Shown here piece by piece: positions 32,062-41,260 of a DNA stretch of 64,000 nt; position 1 is the stretch's first letter; each line of letters starts with the position of its first letter. The DNA is from an uncultured Rickettsiales bacterium (GTDB lineage: Bacteria > Pseudomonadota > Alphaproteobacteria > Rickettsiales > Rickettsiaceae), in assembly GCA_903952265.1 (NCBI GenBank), contig CAJBEU010000002.1, positions 1 to 64,000 on the forward strand, written 5' to 3'. The notes beneath the pieces are model-generated. The model saw only the letters and a program-made list of their open reading frames with translations. It made no database searches and was not told where the DNA came from. The translations under genes and the position numbers were made by a program.

Positions 32062-33147
32062 ATGTCTACAGAATCTGGGCAAGAAAAAGAAGCAAAGACC
32101 GAGCAACCCACTCAAAAGCGTACACAAGATGCCCTTAAAAAAGGTCAAGTAATAGTTTCTAAGGAACTATACAGTTTTTTTGCCATTCTTGGATTTTTTC
32201 TGTGCCTAATTTTCTTGTTGCCCACCGTTACGACAAAGTATGCTCTTTATTTACGCGGCGTAATATCTAATGCGGGAGATTTTATAATAGCTGATGGAGG
32301 TCTTGGCAAGCTACTGCATAGTGTTCTAAGTAAAGTTGTATCGATTTGTGCTCCCTTTTTTTTGATTTTGCTGATTTTTGGATTGATAGCAAATTTTATC
32401 CACCATTTTAGATTTGTTTTAAGTTGGCATACTTTGCATCCTAGTTTATCTGTGCTCTCCCCTATTAGAGGATTAAGGCGGATCTTTTCTTTCAAAAATT
32501 TCATCGAGCTTTGTAAAAGCTGCTTAAAACTTTTGATAATAGGCTTGCTTTTATATTTCTTAGTCAAGAGCGGAATTGAGTATTTGCCAATTTATTTGGA
32601 TTTTTCTGCTCAGGCTATCGTAAAGACCTTATATAACAAAATGTTGTTAATTGCAGGTTTTGCTTGTCTGATCATGGGCATAATTGCTTTTGCAGATTAT
32701 CTATTTCAAAGGCATCAGTATTTTGCAAATCTTAAAATGACAAAACAGGAGATAAAGGACGAATACAGAGAGACGGAAGGAGATCCTGAAACAAAAAGGC
32801 GTATTCGAAAACAAATGATCAAGAATTTAAGATATAGCGTTGTTACTGCAATACAAAAAGCTGATGTTTTGCTTACTAATCCAGATCATGTGGCAATTGC
32901 TCTAGAGTACAAAGCAAAAGTTATGAATGCTCCATGTGTCACTGCAAAAGGATTAGGAGAATTAGCTATGCATATGAAGCATATAGCAAAAGAAAGTGGT
33001 GTTGTAATCGTAGAAAACAAGAGTCTTGCAAGATCTTTATATCATAACACCGAGATTAATCAGACTATTGCGCCTCAGTATTATGATGCTGTTGCACAAG
33101 TTATTGGATACGCATGTGAATTGGCAAAGAAGCGCCAAAAATGGTAG
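32062..33147 (+). CDS. flhB: Flagellar biosynthesis protein FlhB (export substrate-specificity switch), NPDH variant
   Basis: Four membrane segments (about residues 35-210) and a cytoplasmic domain that controls export specificity. Known FlhB and SctU proteins self-cleave between Asn and Pro of an NPTH motif. Here the site reads TNPDH (Asn273, Pro274, Asp275, His276), so Thr is replaced by Asp while the cleavage residues remain. The flanking KADVLLTNPDHVAIALEYK and the C-terminal YYDAVAQVIGYA are typical. At 361 residues it is full length. It stands alone, convergent with radC, away from flhA. Confidence 0.92.
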   Translation: MSTESGQEKEAKTEQPTQKRTQDALKKGQVIVSKELYSFFAILGFFLCLIFLLPTVTTKYALYLRGVISNAGDFIIADGGLGKLLHSVLSKVVSICAPFFLILLIFGLIANFIHHFRFVLSWHTLHPSLSVLSPIRGLRRIFSFKNFIELCKSCLKLLIIGLLLYFLVKSGIEYLPIYLDFSAQAIVKTLYNKMLLIAGFACLIMGIIAFADYLFQRHQYFANLKMTKQEIKDEYRETEGDPETKRRIRKQMIKNLRYSVVTAIQKADVLLTNPDHVAIALEYKAKVMNAPCVTAKGLGELAMHMKHIAKESGVVIVENKSLARSLYHNTEINQTIAPQYYDAVAQVIGYACELAKKRQKW

Positions 33148-33156
33148 AACTTTGTT

Positions 33157-33843
33157 CTATAATAAGCATTCCGATTTAAAGCTGAAAAATCTCTTTTTAC
33201 TGATTATCACGTGATCGTGCACGGTTATGCTAAATGTCGCGCAGGCTTGAACTACCTCCTTAGTTAATTCCACATCAGCCTTAGAGGGTTTGGGATCTCC
33301 GCTTGGATGATTGTGAACCAAAATTATAGCAGTTGCTTCGTGAAACAATGCTCTTTTCACTACTTCTCTTGGATAAAGAGAAGTTTGGTCCACTGTGCCA
33401 AGGGATTGTAATTCATCAGCCACGATAATATTTTTACTATTTAGAAAGATTATTCGAAATTGCTCCGTCTTCATGCTTCCCATGCTTGTTTGTAGATACT
33501 CAATTAGCGCATTCCAAGAGTTTAGAACGTGAGTGTTAATTATATTTTGTTTTAGCACCCTATTTAAAAATTCCCTGATTATCATGAAATTTACCAACAT
33601 TCCCTGAGTCACTCCTTCAATGCTGAGTAATTTATCTGAATCTGCATATATTATTCCTGCAAGGTTTTTTAAATCCGCAAGCATTTGTTTTGCAATAGGT
33701 TTTGTGTCTTTGCGAGGCAAAGCCCAAAAAAGAGCTAATTCCAAGAGCTCGTAGTCTTGTAAAGATCCTGGGGACTTTAAAAACTTTTCTTTTGCTCTTG
33801 CTCTGTGTCCCAGAAAATGTGGTTCTTTTTTTAGTTTATCCAT
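33157..33843 (-). CDS. radC: RadC family JAB-domain protein
   Basis: It has the C-terminal MPN/JAB motif VHNHPSGDPKPSKAD and an N-terminal helix-hairpin-helix-like region, as in RadC proteins. The name reflects an old repair phenotype and the family's molecular role remains unclear. The frame is open upstream to 33921, deep inside map. ATG 33843 gives MDKLKKEPHFLGHRARAKEK, the usual family start, and an eight-base overlap with the end of map. Length 228 residues. Confidence 0.88.
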   Translation of the reverse strand: MDKLKKEPHFLGHRARAKEKFLKSPGSLQDYELLELALFWALPRKDTKPIAKQMLADLKNLAGIIYADSDKLLSIEGVTQGMLVNFMIIREFLNRVLKQNIINTHVLNSWNALIEYLQTSMGSMKTEQFRIIFLNSKNIIVADELQSLGTVDQTSLYPREVVKRALFHEATAIILVHNHPSGDPKPSKADVELTKEVVQACATFSITVHDHVIISKKRFFSFKSECLL

Positions 33844-34621
33844 ATGGAGGGCAGTGAGCATTTGTAGGAGATAATGTAAAAATTTCGCATCCCTCTTTTG
33901 TGACTCCAATTGTATGCTCAAACTGAGCAGACAGTTTTTTGTCTCGAGTAGTTACGGTCCATTTATCCACACTACTTACGATAGTTTTGTATGTCCCTTC
34001 GTTGATCATTGGTTCTACAGTAAAAAACATTCCTTCCTTTAATAAAAGACCTTTGCCTGGCTCTCCGTGATTGGCTACAAATGGATCATCGTGAAAAATT
34101 TTTCCTATTCCGTGTCCTCCGTACTCTCTTACAACTGAAAATCCATGTTGTTGTGCGTGACTATCCATTGCGTTTCCTACGTCGCCTAAAGTAGCGCCAG
34201 GTCTAACTGCTTCTATGCCCTTCATCATTGTTTCGTAACTAACCTGTACGATCTTTCGAGCCTTGATGCTTACGGCGTCTCCAACTATAAACATTCTGCT
34301 TGTATCACCATGCCAGCCATCTAATATAACTGTTACATCAATGTTTAGAATATCTCCGTTTTTGAGCTTTCTGGAATCAGGAATTCCATGACAGACTACG
34401 TGATTAATTGAAGTACATATGGATTTTGGAAACCCTTTATAATTTAAAGGAGCAGGTATTGCTCCGTTGTCTATTATATAGTCGTGACATAGATTGTTTA
34501 ATCCGTCACAAGAGACTTCTTCTTTGACGAATGGAATTATATAATCAAGCACCTCTGCAGCAAGCCTTCCGGCAGCTCTCATTTTTATAAAATCTTCCTC
34601 AGAATGAATGGTAATTGACAC
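33836..34621 (-). CDS. map: Type I methionine aminopeptidase
   Basis: Removes initiator methionine from new proteins. Metal ligands appear in the typical places: NIDVTVILDGWHGDTSRMF (two Asp, broken into shorter motifs NIDVTV and HGDTSRM), GHGIGKIFHDDP, FTVEPM and the final glutamate in AQFEHT. The start is GTG 34621 with the usual SITIHSEEDFIKMRAAGRLA beginning. Length 261 residues. It precedes radC. Confidence 0.96.
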   Translation of the reverse strand: MSITIHSEEDFIKMRAAGRLAAEVLDYIIPFVKEEVSCDGLNNLCHDYIIDNGAIPAPLNYKGFPKSICTSINHVVCHGIPDSRKLKNGDILNIDVTVILDGWHGDTSRMFIVGDAVSIKARKIVQVSYETMMKGIEAVRPGATLGDVGNAMDSHAQQHGFSVVREYGGHGIGKIFHDDPFVANHGEPGKGLLLKEGMFFTVEPMINEGTYKTIVSSVDKWTVTTRDKKLSAQFEHTIGVTKEGCEIFTLSPTNAHCPPYG

Positions 34622-34719
34622 TTTGCTTGTTTCTTTAAAAGGGCATTGGTTGCCATAATATCATGCTCAAATCATTGTTGTAAGACATATGATTATTGAG
34701 ATTACTTTGGTACTAAAAG

Positions 34720-37113
34720 CTACAGTCTGAGGCTCGCATTAAATTTTTCGTGCATCAAGGCAATTATCTGCACTTGCACTTGCTTGATTTCTGCATCCGT
34801 AAGGGTGCGGTTTTCTTCTTGCAGAGTGTATGTGATTGCAAAGGATTTTTTACCTTTAGGAAGGTTTTCATTTTCAAATACATCAAATAAATTAACCGTT
34901 TTTATTATGTCTTTTCTTAACTCGGATATAGCTGTCAAAATAGGACCTAATCTGGTTTCTTTGTCTATTAAAAAGGACAAATCTCTTTTTACAGATTGAT
35001 AGTTTGAAGGGCAATGATAGGGTTTTGCGGCAAAGCTTGAATTAAACTCTAATCTCTCTAAATATATCTCACTAATAAAAGCTTTGAATTTCAACTCTTT
35101 TGCAAACTTAGGGTGTAATTCTCCTATGTATCCCAAAACTAGATTATTAAAAATAATATTTACACATTTTTTGGGGTGGCAATGACTTGCAATGTTATCT
35201 TCCGAGTAAGTCAATTTTGCGACATCTATATTAAGACATTTTAACAGGTACTCTATGTCCCCTTTTAGGTCAAAAATGTCCGCGTCCTGTATTTTACTGT
35301 GAGGATTAATTTCTGCAATAGGCCCAGATTTTAATATCGCAAGTGTTTCTTTTTCGTCTTTTGGAGATATGCCCCAAAATACTGGGCCTATTTCAAATAA
35401 TGATGAGTTTGTTACTCCCCTTGCCTGTCCTTTTTTCATTATTTGAACAAGGTTTGGAATTATGCTTTGCCTTAGACATGCAAGGTCTTCAGATATAGGA
35501 TTTTCTATTTCTATTGGAACGACATTTTTTAAAAAATTAAATTCTTGAGATATATTTTTACTAACAAACGACCAAGTCATTGCCTCTATATAGCCAATTT
35601 GCACAAGAATAGTTTTTAGCATTTCTGCTTTATTGAATGGCTTTTTTATATATTGTGCTTCAAGTTTTGCTAAAGGGATTTTGTCATATCCGTGAATTCT
35701 AATGATCTCTGCTATTACATCACTTTCGGTTTGCACATCAAATCTCCAAGATGGAGGAGTGATTTCGTAATTGGATGAATTTTTTATTGCGAAGAAGCCT
35801 AGTTTTTTCAGAATTTCTAGAAAAACTTCTTCTTTGATAAGTATTCCTAAAAAATTCTCTATTTGATCAGGGCTGAAAGCAATAGATTCAGCCGAATTGA
35901 TTCGGTTATCAATTATGCTGTTTCCAATTAATTTGCCTCCGCATATCTCAATACACATCTGTATTGCGATTTTTGCTGCATTTAGACAAAATTCTGAATC
36001 GACGTTACGTTCAAATTTGTACCTTGCGTCAGTTTGTATTCGTAGTTTTCTTCCAGTGCTTGAAATTGATGTGGGTTCAAATATAGCTGACTCGATTGTT
36101 ATTTTTGAAGTGGTTATAACTACTTTGCTATTTTTGGATCCTATTATTCCAGCTATAGAGATGATTTCATTTCCAGATTTAACAATAATGTCTTTGCCTG
36201 AAAGCTGATATTGATTTTCATCAAGTGCGACAAAATTAGAATCTTTTTCTGAGTGTGTCACAGTGATTGGTCCTTTTAGCGCAGTTGAATCATACGCGTG
36301 CATTGGTTGGCCAAAACTGTGGGAGACGTAGTTTAGTATGTCTACTACTGGATGCACTCTTTTTAATCCAACATTTTCTAGCCTATAACTGATCCAATCT
36401 GGAGTTTCTACTTGAGCTATATTTTCAAGATGCCATAAAGAGAAAAGCGGACACTTTTTTGGATTCAATATTAAGGGCGCATTTAATTTTTTTGCTTGAA
36501 CAGGGGATAGACTGGGTATCTTGATAGTAAGTAAACTTCCAATGCCTGCAGCGGCTAGTTCCCTTGCAATTCCGTATACAGAGAGGCAATCTCCTCTATT
36601 TGGAGTTACGTTGCAGGTTATAGTAACGTCATCTAGGTCAAAGTATTTTGTCAAATTATCTCCAATTTTTGCTGAGTCGGGTATCTCTAAAATTCCGCTG
36701 TCGCACTGTTTTGGCAGGATTGCGGAACTTAAAGACAATTCGGATCTGGAGCAAAGCATTCCGTAACTTTTTACTCCTCTAATTTCTGCCTCTTGTATAA
36801 CTATTGAGCTACTTTTTATAAATGAACCTATAGTTGCAACTACTACGGATATTCCCGCTCTTGCATTTTGCGCGCCACAGATTATTTGTAAGACTCTATC
36901 ATTCCCTATTTCTACTTGGCATATTTGTAACTTATCTGCTTTAGGGTGGGATTTGGTGGACAGTATTTTTCCAATCACAAAGGTGCTCAGTTCTGCTCTT
37001 CTATCGATTACGGATTCTACTTCAAACCCAATATTTGTTAATGTTTCCTGAATAATCTCAACTTCTGCATCTGTATGCAGAAATTCTTTAAGCCACTTTA
37101 ATGTTAGAATCAT
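34720..37113 (-). CDS. pheT: Phenylalanyl-tRNA synthetase beta subunit
   Basis: The large subunit of the heterotetrameric class II PheRS. It has an N-terminal tRNA-binding (EMAP-like) domain at about residues 40-150, B3/B4 editing, B5 DNA-binding-like and catalytic-like domains, and a C-terminal ferredoxin-fold anticodon-binding domain (about 705-797, starting near YQSVKRDLSFLIDK). The 797-residue length is normal. It follows pheS by 24 bases. Confidence 0.97.
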   Translation of the reverse strand: MILTLKWLKEFLHTDAEVEIIQETLTNIGFEVESVIDRRAELSTFVIGKILSTKSHPKADKLQICQVEIGNDRVLQIICGAQNARAGISVVVATIGSFIKSSSIVIQEAEIRGVKSYGMLCSRSELSLSSAILPKQCDSGILEIPDSAKIGDNLTKYFDLDDVTITCNVTPNRGDCLSVYGIARELAAAGIGSLLTIKIPSLSPVQAKKLNAPLILNPKKCPLFSLWHLENIAQVETPDWISYRLENVGLKRVHPVVDILNYVSHSFGQPMHAYDSTALKGPITVTHSEKDSNFVALDENQYQLSGKDIIVKSGNEIISIAGIIGSKNSKVVITTSKITIESAIFEPTSISSTGRKLRIQTDARYKFERNVDSEFCLNAAKIAIQMCIEICGGKLIGNSIIDNRINSAESIAFSPDQIENFLGILIKEEVFLEILKKLGFFAIKNSSNYEITPPSWRFDVQTESDVIAEIIRIHGYDKIPLAKLEAQYIKKPFNKAEMLKTILVQIGYIEAMTWSFVSKNISQEFNFLKNVVPIEIENPISEDLACLRQSIIPNLVQIMKKGQARGVTNSSLFEIGPVFWGISPKDEKETLAILKSGPIAEINPHSKIQDADIFDLKGDIEYLLKCLNIDVAKLTYSEDNIASHCHPKKCVNIIFNNLVLGYIGELHPKFAKELKFKAFISEIYLERLEFNSSFAAKPYHCPSNYQSVKRDLSFLIDKETRLGPILTAISELRKDIIKTVNLFDVFENENLPKGKKSFAITYTLQEENRTLTDAEIKQVQVQIIALMHEKFNASLRL

Positions 37114-37137
37114 TTTTGAGCACTAATTGATTTTTAC

Positions 37138-38175
37138 TTATCGTATTTGATATCCAAATATACCAAATCCGTTATTTTGTAGCCATCTTTGGTCGGACTC
37201 AAACATGTGCCTTAGATCCTGTATGTTGTATTTGATCATAGCAAATCTTTCTATACCAAGGCCAAAAGCAAATCCTTTACAGTCTTTTTTGATGCCACAG
37301 TGTCTAAAAACTTCTCTGTGAATCATGCCAAGACCCATAACTTCCAGCCATTTTTGGCTATTTGGTATTTTTATATCTATTTCTGCAGAAGGTGAGGTAA
37401 AAGGAAAGAAGCTTGGCCTTAATCTCATTTTTACGTCAGGTCCAAAGAATCTTTGCACAAGTTCTGTGAGCAAAAATTTCATGTGAGCAAAAGTGCAATC
37501 ATCATTTACCAGCACTCCCTCTATTTGATGAAACATTGGAGTATGAGTTGCATCAGAATCTTTTCTGTAAACCCTGCCGGCTGACATAAAACTAAATGGA
37601 GGAGTCTTGCCGTTCATTACTCTTATTTGTACGTTAGAAGTGTGTGTTCTAAGCAGCCTCTCTTTATTTAAATTTTCTGATTTATTGCTTTTGAGATAAA
37701 AGGTATCAAACATTTGTCTTGCGGGATGTTCTGACGGCATATTTAAAGCTGAAAAGTTATGCCACTCATCTTCTATATTTGGACCTTTTTCTTCAATAAA
37801 TCCAAAAATGGATAGTATTTCTAATATTTCTTTTTTTGCTTGAGAGATCGGATGAATTCTGCCTAAAGATCTTGGTTTGCCTACAATTGTAAGATCGGTC
37901 CATTCTTGAGCAATTTCCTCTCCTAACTTCTTGTCTTCTAATTCTGTTTTTTTTATCGTAATCAAATCTAAGGCGTCTACTTTTAGCAGATTAATCTTTT
38001 TACCTAGCTCTGTAAACTCACTTAAGGGTGCTTTTTTAATCAGCGCAAATTGCTGAGTGATTAGCCCTTGTTTTCCCAGTAAATCTATTCTTATTTGTTC
38101 CAATTCTTCTTTAGAAGAACACTTGCTGATGTCTTTTATTATGTTTTTGATAAGGCCTTCTTGGTCCATATTCAT
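37138..38175 (-). CDS. pheS: Phenylalanyl-tRNA synthetase alpha subunit
   Basis: Catalytic subunit, 345 residues. A coiled-coil N-terminal arm is followed by the class II core, with motif 2 around RTHTSNVQIRVM and motif 3 in GFAFGLGIERFAMIKY. It is first of the pheS-pheT pair and begins nine bases after the RNase J gene ends. An alternative ATG two codons later (MDQEGLIKN) cannot be excluded. Confidence 0.96.
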   Translation of the reverse strand: MNMDQEGLIKNIIKDISKCSSKEELEQIRIDLLGKQGLITQQFALIKKAPLSEFTELGKKINLLKVDALDLITIKKTELEDKKLGEEIAQEWTDLTIVGKPRSLGRIHPISQAKKEILEILSIFGFIEEKGPNIEDEWHNFSALNMPSEHPARQMFDTFYLKSNKSENLNKERLLRTHTSNVQIRVMNGKTPPFSFMSAGRVYRKDSDATHTPMFHQIEGVLVNDDCTFAHMKFLLTELVQRFFGPDVKMRLRPSFFPFTSPSAEIDIKIPNSQKWLEVMGLGMIHREVFRHCGIKKDCKGFAFGLGIERFAMIKYNIQDLRHMFESDQRWLQNNGFGIFGYQIR

Positions 38176-38184
38176 AAATTTTTG

Positions 38185-39840
38185 CTAAATTACATTTACT
38201 GTATTGACCATAATCAAAGGAGATTTACCTAATCTCGATAAAATGATTTTTTTCAAGTATTTCTTTATGTTTTTATGTAGATCTTGTCTTAATTGTCTAG
38301 ATCCATCCACTATACGACGCACCTGGCCGCTTAATTCTTTGATCAGCTCTTTATCTATATGTTCATCAAGACATCCAGGGCTAGTAAAGATTGGAGGATG
38401 AGTAAGTTTATGTTTTTTATTGTCTAACAGTAACGTAACAATAATTGCTCCAGCGTTTAAGAGAATTTTTCTTGTTTGTAATATTGGAGCAGATGTTGGC
38501 ATAGTCACACATCCGTCTACTGCAAGGTATCCATTGTGGACGTTGCCTAAAATTTCAGGATTTGCAGCATCAAGTTTTACCACACTGCCGTTTTCTACTG
38601 TAAGGGCGTGTTTTACTCCAAGACTTTTAGCAAATTCGGCGTGTCTATATATGTGAGCGGGCTCTCCGTGTACCGGAATACTAATTCTCGGATTTACCAT
38701 TTTATACATTTCTTTTAGATCTTCTTGGCACGGATGTCCTGATGTGTGGACAAAATGGCTTTTTTCTGTGAGCACAGTTATTCCGGAGATAGCCAGTCTG
38801 TTCATTATATGTCCGATCAGCTTTTCGTTACCGGGAATGATCTTTGAAGAAAAAATCACAGTATCGTCAGCTTTTAGTTTTATGGGGTGAGCTCCGTCTA
38901 CTATTCTTCTTGTTGCTGCATTTTCTTCTCCTTGACACCCTGTTGCTATTACTAGTATTTCATTTCTAGGATAACGAGGAATATCTTGGTCATCTATGAT
39001 GTTATCCATATCAAACACATATCCGCTTGCATTGGCAGCTTTAATCATTCTATCTATGCTTCTGCCTGTGAGGACTACTTTTCTGGAAGACTCTTTTGCT
39101 GCGATTAATATGCTTGCTACTCTGGCAAGGTTGGAAGCAAAAGTTGTCACAAGTACAAGATTTGGACAGCTTTTAATTAAATCCATTAAGCTTTTTTGCA
39201 AGTCTTCTTCAGATGCTGCTCTACCTGTAGAAAAAACGTTCGTCGAATCGCAAACAAGAGCTAAAAAGCCCTCTTTGGCGCAGCTTTGAACTAGATTTTT
39301 ATTAGATACTGGGCCTATTACTGGTCCTGGATCAAATTTCCAATCACCTGTATGAAAAACATTGCCTTTTTCAGTTTTGATTACAAGTCCTTGCATCTCT
39401 GGAGAAGAATGTGTCAGAGATACGGTTTGTATTTCAAAAGGTTTTAGAGAAAGTTTTGAGTCGGGCTCTATTATTACTATTTCTGGAGAGTAAGGCAGAT
39501 CATAATCCAAAAGTTTGAGTTTAAGAAGATTGGCAGGAAACCTTGTCGTAAAAATTGGGCATTGTAGCTCTGAGATCAGGTGTGGTATTCCTCCCATATG
39601 ATCTTCGTGTGCGTGAGTTACAAATAGCCCTAATAAATTTGTCCTTTTTTGTATAATAAATTTTAGATCGGGAAGCAGTATTTTTACACCCGGAATATCA
39701 TCTGCGAATCCATTACCGCAATCGACCATTAACCATTTTCCTTGATAATGATAAAGATTGGCATTAAGCCCTATTTCATTTGCTCCACCAAGAGGAACGA
39801 AGAGAAAATCTGTTTTGTATTTTTGTAAATTATGAACCAT
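38185..39840 (-). CDS. rnj: Ribonuclease J (metallo-beta-lactamase/beta-CASP RNase)
   Basis: 5'-3' exonuclease and endonuclease in mRNA turnover and rRNA maturation. The metal-binding THAHEDHMGG motif (His76, His78, Asp80, His81) and later SGHPCQEDLKEM and HGEPAH motifs are visible. The length of 551 residues fits RNase J and rules out smaller hydrolases. It is upstream of pheS-pheT on the same strand. Confidence 0.93.
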   Translation of the reverse strand: MVHNLQKYKTDFLFVPLGGANEIGLNANLYHYQGKWLMVDCGNGFADDIPGVKILLPDLKFIIQKRTNLLGLFVTHAHEDHMGGIPHLISELQCPIFTTRFPANLLKLKLLDYDLPYSPEIVIIEPDSKLSLKPFEIQTVSLTHSSPEMQGLVIKTEKGNVFHTGDWKFDPGPVIGPVSNKNLVQSCAKEGFLALVCDSTNVFSTGRAASEEDLQKSLMDLIKSCPNLVLVTTFASNLARVASILIAAKESSRKVVLTGRSIDRMIKAANASGYVFDMDNIIDDQDIPRYPRNEILVIATGCQGEENAATRRIVDGAHPIKLKADDTVIFSSKIIPGNEKLIGHIMNRLAISGITVLTEKSHFVHTSGHPCQEDLKEMYKMVNPRISIPVHGEPAHIYRHAEFAKSLGVKHALTVENGSVVKLDAANPEILGNVHNGYLAVDGCVTMPTSAPILQTRKILLNAGAIIVTLLLDNKKHKLTHPPIFTSPGCLDEHIDKELIKELSGQVRRIVDGSRQLRQDLHKNIKKYLKKIILSRLGKSPLIMVNTVNVI

Positions 39841-40217
39841 GTTGTCTTTTTAAGATTTTTTAAGAGATGTGGATTGAGATGCTCTATACAAATATTTGAG
39901 GAGGCTTTCGTCAGATATAGACTTTTAATTAAACAGACAAACCCTAACTGTTCTAAAGGGTGTCGATTGGTAAAGTTTGTGCAGTTTTGTTTTTAATTAT
40001 CGGTATGACATTATGTACTGTGTTATAGAATTTTTGTAGATCTTTTACTGTATTAGTTTGCAATTTCATTAATTTTATGATTACTGGACTGTATGGTAGG
40101 TGGTGGGGGAGTATCTCTTGACATTACAAGGGACGCAGGTCGATCCGGGTTTTCCATCTTTCTGTGTCGTAGCGCCTCTTGTGCAAAAACTCTGCAATAC
40201 TATTTTAAATACAAGAA
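39841..40217. other. 377-bp intergenic region between divergent rnj and chpT
   Basis: No coding frame or recognised RNA is seen. A GC-richer block at about 40093-40170 stands out from the AT-rich surroundings and begins with ATGGTAGGTGGTGGGGG (40093-40109), which closely resembles a stretch in another gap at 51570-51586. A TTGACA at about 40118 has no good -10 partner. A TTAA-N6-TTAA pattern at 39850-39863 is one base short of the CtrA consensus. Confidence 0.45.
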
Positions 40218-40823
40218 GTGATATTAGTTACTTTACTCGCTCAAATGATAAGTGCCAAGTTTAGTCACGAACTTTCTGGACCTCTTGGAGCCATAAAAAA
40301 TAGCGTTGAGTTTATTAATAATCCCAATGATTCCTTAAAGGATCAGTCTGTAAGATTGGCATCTTTGGCTGCTCATTCAGCGGTGATTAGGTTAAGGTTT
40401 TTTAGAGAATTATATGGATATAGTGACGAGCCTTTAGGTATTGCCAATCTGCAAAGACTGGTCAAAGATTTTTTTGCAGAAAAAGATGTGGAAGTATCTT
40501 TTATAAACTTAGATTTACTAGATTCTAGCTGGAAAACTAGCAATCATGCGAAACTTTTGCTTTGTGTTGCCGTTCTAAGCCAAGCTCATTTATCTCGCGG
40601 AGGGGAAATCAATATATCTTGCAAAGATAAGGAAATCTCAATCACTGCATGCGGGACTTGTGTCACGCACGTAGAAAGGTCAATTCTAACTTCTTTTGTA
40701 AAGCCCAGCAACATATCTATATGGAATGTTCACGAGTATTATGCTAGACAATTGGCAGACGATTTGGGTCTTAGGGTAGTGGTCTTACAAGAAGCAGAGG
40801 TTTGTTACAAAATTTCATCATAA
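40218..40823 (+). CDS. chpT: Histidine phosphotransferase ChpT
   Basis: ChpT relays phosphate from the CckA kinase to CtrA and CpdR in alphaproteobacteria. The sequence LLAQMISAKFSHELSGPLGA, with likely phospho-acceptor His17, matches the ChpT dimerisation and phosphotransfer helix (family LLASRICHDLISPVGAINN). The C-terminal part is a degenerate ATPase-like domain. At 201 residues it has the usual length. GTG 40218 is the first start after an in-frame stop four codons upstream. No clear ribosome binding site is seen. The partners CckA and CtrA are not in this window. Confidence 0.85.
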   Translation: MILVTLLAQMISAKFSHELSGPLGAIKNSVEFINNPNDSLKDQSVRLASLAAHSAVIRLRFFRELYGYSDEPLGIANLQRLVKDFFAEKDVEVSFINLDLLDSSWKTSNHAKLLLCVAVLSQAHLSRGGEINISCKDKEISITACGTCVTHVERSILTSFVKPSNISIWNVHEYYARQLADDLGLRVVVLQEAEVCYKISS

Positions 40824-40935
40824 TGATTTTGGCAAAATTTGGTAAAACGCCTTCATCAACAATCGAGTCTTCTTATCTATTTATCTTGTCTGCTAAGTCT
40901 TTTGAGTATTACAAAAGCTTAACGTCAGATGGTTT

Positions 40936-41010
40936 TGGTGGGCCCGGCAGGGATTGAACCTGCGACCAAACCGTTATGAGCGGTGTGCTCTACCACTGAG
41001 CTACGGGCCC
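40936..41010 (-). tRNA. tRNA with CAT anticodon, probably tRNA-Ile2 (lysidine-modified)
   Basis: Acceptor GGGCCCG pairs with CGGGCCC, the anticodon loop is CTCATAA, the T-loop is GTTCAAT, and the 3' CCA is encoded. CAT can mean Met or the Ile2 isoacceptor read as AUA after lysidine modification by TilS. The body (GGGCCCGTAGCTCAG, TTGGTCGCAGG) resembles tRNA-Ile2, while the other CAT tRNA at 51660 resembles elongator Met. The assignment is therefore probable, not certain. Confidence 0.85.
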
Positions 41011-41023
41011 GCTTTCAATGCGG

Positions 41024-41098
41024 GGCGAGCGACCGGGATCGAACCGGCAACCTCCAGAACCACAACCTGGCGCTCTAACCAGCTGAGCTACGCTCGCC
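41024..41098 (-). tRNA. tRNA-His (GTG)
   Basis: Acceptor GCGAGCG pairs with CGCTCGC. The extra encoded G at -1 (41098) opposite discriminator C is the hallmark of tRNA-His. The anticodon loop TTGTGGT carries GTG and the T-loop is GTTCGAT. The 3' end reads CCG rather than CCA, so CCA must be added. It lies 13 bases from the tRNA-Ile2 gene on the same strand and they are probably co-transcribed. Confidence 0.97.
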
Positions 41099-41260
41099 AA
41101 TGAAATGGAGCGTAATTTATTATGTTTTATCAGTCAAGGATCTAGTTTTTGAAAAACGATTCTGTTTTTCTGCTGAAGGGACATTATCTTGTGATTGCAA
41201 AGGCTTAGAGTATGATCATTTGCAGATCTTTTTAATGCTTATTGGAGATGTAGAATCGTC

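Noticed and set aside
40110-40160. Possible small stable RNA (tRNA-like or SRP-like) in the rnj-chpT gap
   Set aside because: It lacks a paired acceptor and the conserved T-loop or SRP core sequence, so no RNA family could be supported.
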